Positions 40,870 through 45,865 of a stretch of 45,865 bases of DNA are shown one piece after another. The first letter of the stretch is position 1. Every line of letters begins with the position of its first letter. Source of the DNA: a virus; IMG/VR virus record IMGVR_UViG_3300021365_000031, positions 1 to 45,865 of that record, one strand, 5' to 3'. Both the position numbers and the translations under genes were made by a program. Below the pieces are notes generated by a model. It was not told the origin of the DNA. It saw only the letters and a program-made list of their open reading frames with translations, and made no database searches.

Positions 40870-42195
40870 ATGCCACGCTTGAGTTTATATCGCCCCAATC
40901 GTCAAAACGATTACAAATTTATTGACCGCACTGTTATGGAAATGTATCAGGTTGGCGGTGTTGATATGTTTGTTCACAAATATCTTGGACCACAGCCACA
41001 CGGCGATGATAGTTCAAGCGTAAGTGGCGGTACTCAAGACGCAACACAACCTGCTTACAGCACAGAATCTCCGCTGTTTATTGAAGATTTGTTTTTGCTA
41101 GAAAACAGAGATCGCAAATATGATGACGACGTTTATCAAATGCGCGGTGTGTACAACTCGCAGGACATTGACTTTGATCTAAGTCAATTTGGATTGTTCC
41201 TAAACAACGATACATTGTTTATTACATTCCACTATAACTTTATGATTGACACACTTGGTCGCAAACTGATGAACGGAGACGTACTTGAGTTACCAAACCT
41301 CAAAGATTTTCATCCTCTCGACAGCGGCATTGCTCGTGCAATTCCAAAATATTATGTAATACAAGATGCTGCATTTGCTAGCGAGGGCTTCAGTCAAACT
41401 TGGTTACCGCATCTATGGCGTGTAAAAGCAACACCACTGGTAGGTGCTCAAGAATACAATGATATACTCAATAAGCCCTTTGAAGTTGAAAATATTTGGG
41501 ACAATGGAAACTATTATCCTCAAGGTAGTATTGTACTCAGCGGGGAAACCTACTATAAAGCAATAGATGATGTGGATCCTGGTGTAGAGATTACTGATAC
41601 AACCAAGTGGCAAGAGTTTGTACCCAAAGATGAGTTACACACTTTTGGTACAGTGGTTAAAGATACAGAAATCAACGATGCTATTCTCACACAGGCACAG
41701 TACGAAGTTCCACTTAGTGGTTACGACACTGTTAAATTTTATATTGTGCCAACAAACGAAGATGGTACACCTGCAGATCCAAACAGTTACACAGTTGACA
41801 ACACAGGCATCACAGTTGATACAACCAATGTTGATGTTGATGGTCAACCACAAAGCCCAAGAGCAAACGGTTATACACTAGGTTACTTAACAGGTGATGG
41901 TATTGCACCAAACGGGTTACCTGTTACACCAGGCACAAGTTTCCCAGGAGGCGCACAAGAAGGCGACTTTGCACTTAGATTAGACTATTATCCCAATAGA
42001 CTTTTCCGCTTCAACGGCGCACGTTGGGTTAAGTACGAAGACGATGTAAGAACAGACTTGACGCCTGGTATTCAGAATGAAACACTGCGTAGCGGTTTCG
42101 TTAACAATACAAACGAAACACCAACTGAGGATCGAGGCAATATTCCACAGCGGCAAGCACTTAGTAAACTACTCAAACCTGAGGCTGACAATTAA
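40870..42195 (+). CDS. Neck protein, gp14-like, with inserted modules
   Basis: A 441-aa protein. The N-terminal 200 residues (MEMYQVGGVDMFVHKYLGP, FLLENRDRKYDDDVY, SQTWLPHLWRVK) match what I recall as gp14-type neck proteins of cyanophages. Residues 209-250 (GNYYPQGSIVLSGETYYKA...KWQEF) resemble a CBM5/12-type carbohydrate-binding module, and 361-395 (GDFALRLDYYPNRLFRFNG) a second small module. T4 gp14 is only 256 aa. TAATG coupling to the next gene. Neck function is fairly likely; glycan binding by the insert is inferred. Confidence 0.75.
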   Translation: MPRLSLYRPNRQNDYKFIDRTVMEMYQVGGVDMFVHKYLGPQPHGDDSSSVSGGTQDATQPAYSTESPLFIEDLFLLENRDRKYDDDVYQMRGVYNSQDIDFDLSQFGLFLNNDTLFITFHYNFMIDTLGRKLMNGDVLELPNLKDFHPLDSGIARAIPKYYVIQDAAFASEGFSQTWLPHLWRVKATPLVGAQEYNDILNKPFEVENIWDNGNYYPQGSIVLSGETYYKAIDDVDPGVEITDTTKWQEFVPKDELHTFGTVVKDTEINDAILTQAQYEVPLSGYDTVKFYIVPTNEDGTPADPNSYTVDNTGITVDTTNVDVDGQPQSPRANGYTLGYLTGDGIAPNGLPVTPGTSFPGGAQEGDFALRLDYYPNRLFRFNGARWVKYEDDVRTDLTPGIQNETLRSGFVNNTNETPTEDRGNIPQRQALSKLLKPEADN

Positions 42196-43595
42196 TGGCA
42201 CTACAACAGTTCTTTTATGACGAACAAATACGTAGATTCTTACTGCAAGTAACCAGAGTGTTTTCAAACTTTCAGGTTGAGTATGGTCGCGATGCTGACA
42301 CCAATGCCAAGACACTGTATAGAATTCCTGTGCGCTACGGAGATGCAACTCGGCAGGCTGCTACTATTATGCAGCAAAACAGTGCAAATGCATTGCCAAG
42401 TACTCCGCTAATTACATTTCACGTTACAAACTTAAATTATGCGCGAGATAGAATACAAGAACCATACTTTGTAGAACAACAAAATGTAAGGCAACGTTAC
42501 TGGGATACCGATAGCGAGAGTTACGAAACCACACAAGGCACTGCATTCACAATTGAAAAGTTAATGCCGGTTCCTTACGATCTTGAAATAAACGTTGACC
42601 TTTGGACCAGTAACACCAATCAAAAACTGCAAGCTCTAGAACAAATACTAACACTGTTTAACCCAGGGTTGGAAATACAAAGCACAGACAACTTTATTGA
42701 CTGGACCAGTCTCAGTGTAATGTATCTTGAGCAAGTAACATGGAGTTCAAGATCAATACCAATGGGCACAGATGATCCAATTGATATTGCTACAATGCGT
42801 TTTGTGATGCCAATTTGGATATCGCCGCCAGCTAAAGTTAAAAAACTTGGAGTTGTACAAAAAATCATTGCCAGTGTATTTGATGCGAGCGGCGACTACG
42901 CTGATGCAATTTACGACAATGATTTGCTAATGGGAACGAGACAAAAGTTTACCCCGTTTAACTATCAAACACTTTTGCTGGGCAATCAGTTACAGGTGCT
43001 GGAGCCGAGTAAGGTTGTACTAAACAACGAAGGTGTTCAGGTGCCAAGTGCTCCACCTAGTAACTTGATGTGGCATACTGTTGTTGACTTGTACGGCAGT
43101 ATGAGAAATGGTATCAGTATGGTACAACTAGACAATCCATATGATGATAGTATTATTTCTGGAACTGTTGCTTATCACCCAACAGATGATAGATTCTTGC
43201 TGTTCACTGTAGATATAGACACCATTCCACAAAATACATTGGATGCTGTTAATGCTATTGTTGATCCGCAACGCAAAGGGCCAGGAACCACAGCCGGATT
43301 GCCTGCTGCTTCTGCAGGACAACGCTATTTGTTTATTACCAACTCAACAGGAAGTGCAACCGGAAATGCAGAAGCATGGAGAGGCACAGACGGATCGCCG
43401 CTTGTAGCCAATGCCAATGACATTGTTGAATATGACGGCACAAGATGGAACATAGCATTTGACAGTTCAAATATTAGCAGTGTACAATATATGGCCAATC
43501 TAACAACCAGTGTGCAATATCGCTGGGCAGGAGGTGAGTGGCTCAAGAGCTTTGAAGGACTATACCCCGAAGGTGAGTGGAGTTTGGTACTTTGA
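42195..43595 (+). CDS. Tail sheath stabiliser-like protein, gp15-type
   Basis: A 466-aa protein. The core (FFYDEQIRRFLLQVTRVFSN, RIPVRYGDATRQAATIM, FTIEKLMPVPYDLEINVDLW, MPIWISPPAKVKKLGVVQKI) is strongly conserved in marine T4-like phages, generally as the proximal tail completion protein gp15. The C-terminal 110 residues (about 355-460) are a Gly/Asn/Thr-rich addition (YLFITNSTGSATGN...YDGTRWNIAF) like modules seen in gp18 and the gp14-like protein. It is coupled to gp14 by TAATG and to the Nudix gene. Confidence 0.75.
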   Translation: MALQQFFYDEQIRRFLLQVTRVFSNFQVEYGRDADTNAKTLYRIPVRYGDATRQAATIMQQNSANALPSTPLITFHVTNLNYARDRIQEPYFVEQQNVRQRYWDTDSESYETTQGTAFTIEKLMPVPYDLEINVDLWTSNTNQKLQALEQILTLFNPGLEIQSTDNFIDWTSLSVMYLEQVTWSSRSIPMGTDDPIDIATMRFVMPIWISPPAKVKKLGVVQKIIASVFDASGDYADAIYDNDLLMGTRQKFTPFNYQTLLLGNQLQVLEPSKVVLNNEGVQVPSAPPSNLMWHTVVDLYGSMRNGISMVQLDNPYDDSIISGTVAYHPTDDRFLLFTVDIDTIPQNTLDAVNAIVDPQRKGPGTTAGLPAASAGQRYLFITNSTGSATGNAEAWRGTDGSPLVANANDIVEYDGTRWNIAFDSSNISSVQYMANLTTSVQYRWAGGEWLKSFEGLYPEGEWSLVL

Positions 43596-44035
43596 TTGAC
43601 GCTGTTGGCGTTTGGTTTTACAGTGTAAACACCAATAGATATCTATATCTACTACGCAATGATCCAAAAAATCCCGGATGCTGGGGATTGCCAGGTGGCA
43701 AAGTTGATCCTGGCGAAAACCTACAAGAAGCAATACAACGAGAATGTCAAGAAGAAATTGGCATGTGGCCCGAAGTTATCAAACTTGTGCCCATTGAAAA
43801 GTTTACCAGCACGGATGATTATTTTAGTTATAATACGTTTTTCTGTTTGGTTGGAACCGAGTTTACACCTGTGCTTAACAACGAACATCATGGGTATGCT
43901 TGGGTTGAATCTGGTGTGTGGCCAAAACCGTTACACCCGGGTCTGTGGACCACAATTAAATTTGAAGAAGTTTTAAATAAAATTAATACAGTTAAACAGT
44001 TTCATATATCACAGTTTGATACAAAACTGCCGTAA
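43592..44035 (+). CDS. Nudix hydrolase
   Basis: About 147 aa if the TTG at 43592 is used (GGAG 9 nt upstream and a TTGA overlap with the preceding stop); a GTG at 43577 is an alternative. GGKVDPGENLQEAIQRECQE plus EIG is a complete Nudix box (Gly-x5-Glu-x7-Arg-Glu-x2-Glu-Glu), and the AVGVWFY start is normal for the fold. It hydrolyses an NDP-linked substrate; candidates include oxidised nucleotides, ADP-ribose or NDP-sugars. It shares the late neck-gene transcript. Confidence 0.9.
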   Translation: MIDAVGVWFYSVNTNRYLYLLRNDPKNPGCWGLPGGKVDPGENLQEAIQRECQEEIGMWPEVIKLVPIEKFTSTDDYFSYNTFFCLVGTEFTPVLNNEHHGYAWVESGVWPKPLHPGLWTTIKFEEVLNKINTVKQFHISQFDTKLP

Positions 44036-44691
44036 GTACATTGGGAAAAATTTACATTCTCTTTCCACACATTAGGAGGCGAAATATTATCGCTCACGTG
44101 AACAAATTTCACACCAGGGTAGTTTGCGATCACACGGTTTAACTGATTCACTGAAGTTTCATCAACCTCGCCAGCTGCGTTTGTACCGTCAACCCCAATT
44201 AAATACACTTCTTTATGCCCATCAAAACATGCCATCCAAGTAGCTACAGCAACACTACGTCCTCTTTCGCCGTATGGAACAAGATAAAATTCTCCTGGTG
44301 TGTTGATACAGTTTCGTGCATTGCTATACACGCTGGTCTTCTCAGTATACTCAATCTCTACCAGTTTCTCCAACGTAGGAATATCAAACTCAACATAGAA
44401 GTCGCATTTCATTTCTTCCCACACTCCTTCGCTGCCATAACTTTGCAGACGTTTGCGAGCTAGGTGCCCGCCTTTGTGTTTTTCAATGTTGTTGCTGAGA
44501 TTGAATTTGCCGTGTAATTTTGTAGTGTAACGACTGGCACCGTGCCCAATTACAGCAGCCCGGCCCGAGATATGTTGATTTTGGATAGGGTTGTCAATCC
44601 ATTCACGCTCTTGATGTTTTTTGCCATCTTTGATTGTGTTACTGATAATAACAAACTCACCGTCGTAGTCTGCTCGATATCTTTCTGACAT
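44002..44691 (-). CDS. Unknown protein next to the tail fibre gene
   Basis: A 229-aa protein whose ATG overlaps the fibre stop (TAATG). FVIISNTIKDGKKH near the start and ACFDGHKEVYLIGVDGTNA (about 160-178) resemble the core of DUF115/Maf-like or sialyltransferase-like proteins, in which a Gly-x-Asp ends a central strand. This suggests a sugar or nucleotide-sugar enzyme acting on the fibre or host surface, but the match is weak. It is convergent with the Nudix gene (34-nt overlap). Confidence 0.65.
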   Translation of the reverse strand: MSERYRADYDGEFVIISNTIKDGKKHQEREWIDNPIQNQHISGRAAVIGHGASRYTTKLHGKFNLSNNIEKHKGGHLARKRLQSYGSEGVWEEMKCDFYVEFDIPTLEKLVEIEYTEKTSVYSNARNCINTPGEFYLVPYGERGRSVAVATWMACFDGHKEVYLIGVDGTNAAGEVDETSVNQLNRVIANYPGVKFVHVSDNISPPNVWKENVNFSQCTYGSFVSNCDI

Positions 44692-45865
44692 TACATTCGA
44701 CCTACTAGTACTTCAATAATGCCTGCACCAAGATCGGTTTTTGATTCAATCGCTTTTCCAATTGCACTACCTGCTGGTGGATTTGTAGCATTAGTCCAGG
44801 CACAAGCATGTCCGTGTGTATTACTGCTTATAAGTATATCACCTTTGTTAAAAACGCCAATAACCTTGCAAGGTACACGCCCTATTAGGGCAACATCAAC
44901 TACATGGTCTGCTTCGAGTTCATTATTCATTAAGTGTGCTGGATTCGTAGAAACTATACCAGCAATTCGACGACTGGTTATCCCAGTTGATTGAGTTACT
45001 TCTGCTTCGCCGCCTAGCTCGACCACAGTGCCTGGTTCATAGTCTGCATCTGAAGTGTATTTTTCAGCCAAGTCAGCGTAACGTGCTGCGGTTGCTGTAC
45101 CAGTAATAACACCAGCAGTGAAGTTGCCACTGCCATCTCTAGCAACAATGGTACTAGCTGTGTTAGCACTTGTGGCATTACTGGTAATTGTTACACTACC
45201 ACTTGCACCGCCGCCTGATAATCCTGTACCGCTTACACTAACATTCGTAATATCACCTGCGTTAGTAGTATAACCTGCACCGTTTGTAAGTTGATTGTTA
45301 TTAGTTACGTTAGTGGCGCCTGCGGCTATGCCATCTAACTTTGTGCCATCAGTGGCAACATCACGACCATCAACTGTACCCGATACGGTGATGCTGCCAG
45401 TTACGTCAATGCCTGTGGCTGTGGTGGCGAGTTTGGTACTACCATTAAAATTAAAATCACAAGCGTTACCGTTCAAAAATCTAGCCAATACAGTATTACT
45501 GGTATCAGCTATGATAACTCCAGCACCATTGCTGCGAAGATTTAAGTTGCCTGTACCCGCGTCATCAAGGTAGCTACTGCTACCATCGTGGTACACTTGC
45601 AAGTCAGAGCCAGCACCGAAGATAGCCTTGTCATTGTCACCAAAAGACACGTTACCAGTAACTGAACCGCCAGTAGTCATCAGCGCACCAGCGGCTGCAA
45701 CATTGGTTGCATCAGTTACATCTGCAGATGCTTCTATACCATCTAATTTTGTTCCATCTGTTGCAACATCACGACCATCAAATGTACTATTGGTTGTGAT
45801 AGCACCAGTCATTGCACCACCGGTCTTAGGTAAAGCAGCATCAGCAGTTGTGCCTTGAGCCGCTG
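44691..45865 (-). CDS. Tail fibre protein, C-terminal part (runs off edge)
   Basis: An open frame continuing through the right edge with no start needed; at least 390 residues are visible. It has repeating units with DGRDVATDGTKLDGI followed by Ala/Asn/Thr-rich beta spacers (NNQLTNGAGYTTNAGD), typical of trimeric fibre shafts, and ends with a compact domain from about YADLAEKYTSDADYEPG to IIEVLVGRM. That domain is common at the end of marine phage fibres, where it may help trimerise or be cleaved. Likely host-recognition fibre. Confidence 0.85.
   Translation of the reverse strand, partial: AAQGTTADAALPKTGGAMTGAITTNSTFDGRDVATDGTKLDGIEASADVTDATNVAAAGALMTTGGSVTGNVSFGDNDKAIFGAGSDLQVYHDGSSSYLDDAGTGNLNLRSNGAGVIIADTSNTVLARFLNGNACDFNFNGSTKLATTATGIDVTGSITVSGTVDGRDVATDGTKLDGIAAGATNVTNNNQLTNGAGYTTNAGDITNVSVSGTGLSGGGASGSVTITSNATSANTASTIVARDGSGNFTAGVITGTATAARYADLAEKYTSDADYEPGTVVELGGEAEVTQSTGITSRRIAGIVSTNPAHLMNNELEADHVVDVALIGRVPCKVIGVFNKGDILISSNTHGHACAWTNATNPPAGSAIGKAIESKTDLGAGIIEVLVGRM
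45327..45786 (-). repeat. 52-bp imperfect repeat in the fibre gene
   Basis: Two 52-bp copies (45327-45378 and 45735-45786) with about six mismatches encode the DGRDVATDGTKLDGI unit. More copies probably lie beyond the window. Confidence 0.8.

Noticed and set aside
45327-45786. Fibre repeats as a diversity-generating retroelement
   Set aside because: No reverse transcriptase or template repeat is visible; mismatches are few and mainly silent-type, as in ordinary fibre shaft repeats.

Overview
The window reads as part of the genome of a T4-like marine myovirus, related to cyanophages and pelagiphages. Recognisable T4-type genes are uvsX, gp32, large terminase gp17, tail sheath gp18, tail tube gp19, head completion gp4, dNMP kinase gp1, a DexA-type exonuclease and gp13/14/15-type neck and tail-completion proteins. 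Coding is dense, starts and stops overlap (ATGA, GTGA, TTGA, TAATG), T4-like late -10 boxes (TAAATA) sit before structural genes, and strong sigma70-type promoters sit before early or middle genes. No tRNA, rRNA, CRISPR array, photosynthesis gene or integrase was seen, and the host cannot be named from this sequence. No stretch over 300 bases lacks a gene.

Layout. 1-530: start of a gene running off the left edge, and a small early gene, each with the same early promoter module. 527-1000: a beta-rich structural-type protein closed by a terminator. 1132-11751: a large glycan-type cluster on both strands, with several glycosyltransferases, an FkbM methyltransferase, a lipoprotein, a sugar-phosphate nucleotidyltransferase fused to a small-molecule kinase, a HAD phosphatase, an HldE-type cytidylyltransferase fused to a cupin, a glycosyltransferase fusion and a second methyltransferase. 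11812-17053: recombination and replication block (two conserved small proteins, radical SAM protein, uvsX, a transferase-like protein, gp32 with a structured leader). 17104-18157: two convergent 2OG-oxygenase-like paralogues.

18159-30180: packaging and head/tail operon on the minus strand (621-aa protein, gp17, a 44-aa protein, sulfotransferase, SNase, several proteins with T4-like capsid-targeting N termini, an acidic scaffold-like protein, gp16-like, gp4, tail proteins, gp19). 30270-33560: very long sheath gp18, with its own terminator and promoter. 33666-37267: HNH-like protein, gp1, a P-loop-like protein, methyltransferase, DexA, SGNH-like protein. 37289-39730: basic internal-type protein, gp13-like neck protein and a conserved unknown. 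39762-39861: divergent early promoters. 39881-44035 (+): four small early-type genes, then a late unit with gp14-like, gp15-like and Nudix genes. 44002-45865 (-): an unknown protein and the C-terminal part of a repetitive tail fibre that runs off the right edge.

The most unusual signals are: (1) five late promoters whose TAAATA box lies exactly 5 nt before the ATG, predicting leaderless late mRNAs; (2) an early promoter module with an ACTGTA-N2-TACAGT palindrome over the -10/start region and a conserved leader; (3) twin hairpins with identical hexaloops in the gp32 leader; (4) the phage-borne glycan cluster with several domain fusions; (5) a set of proteins sharing a T4 internal-protein-like N terminus.
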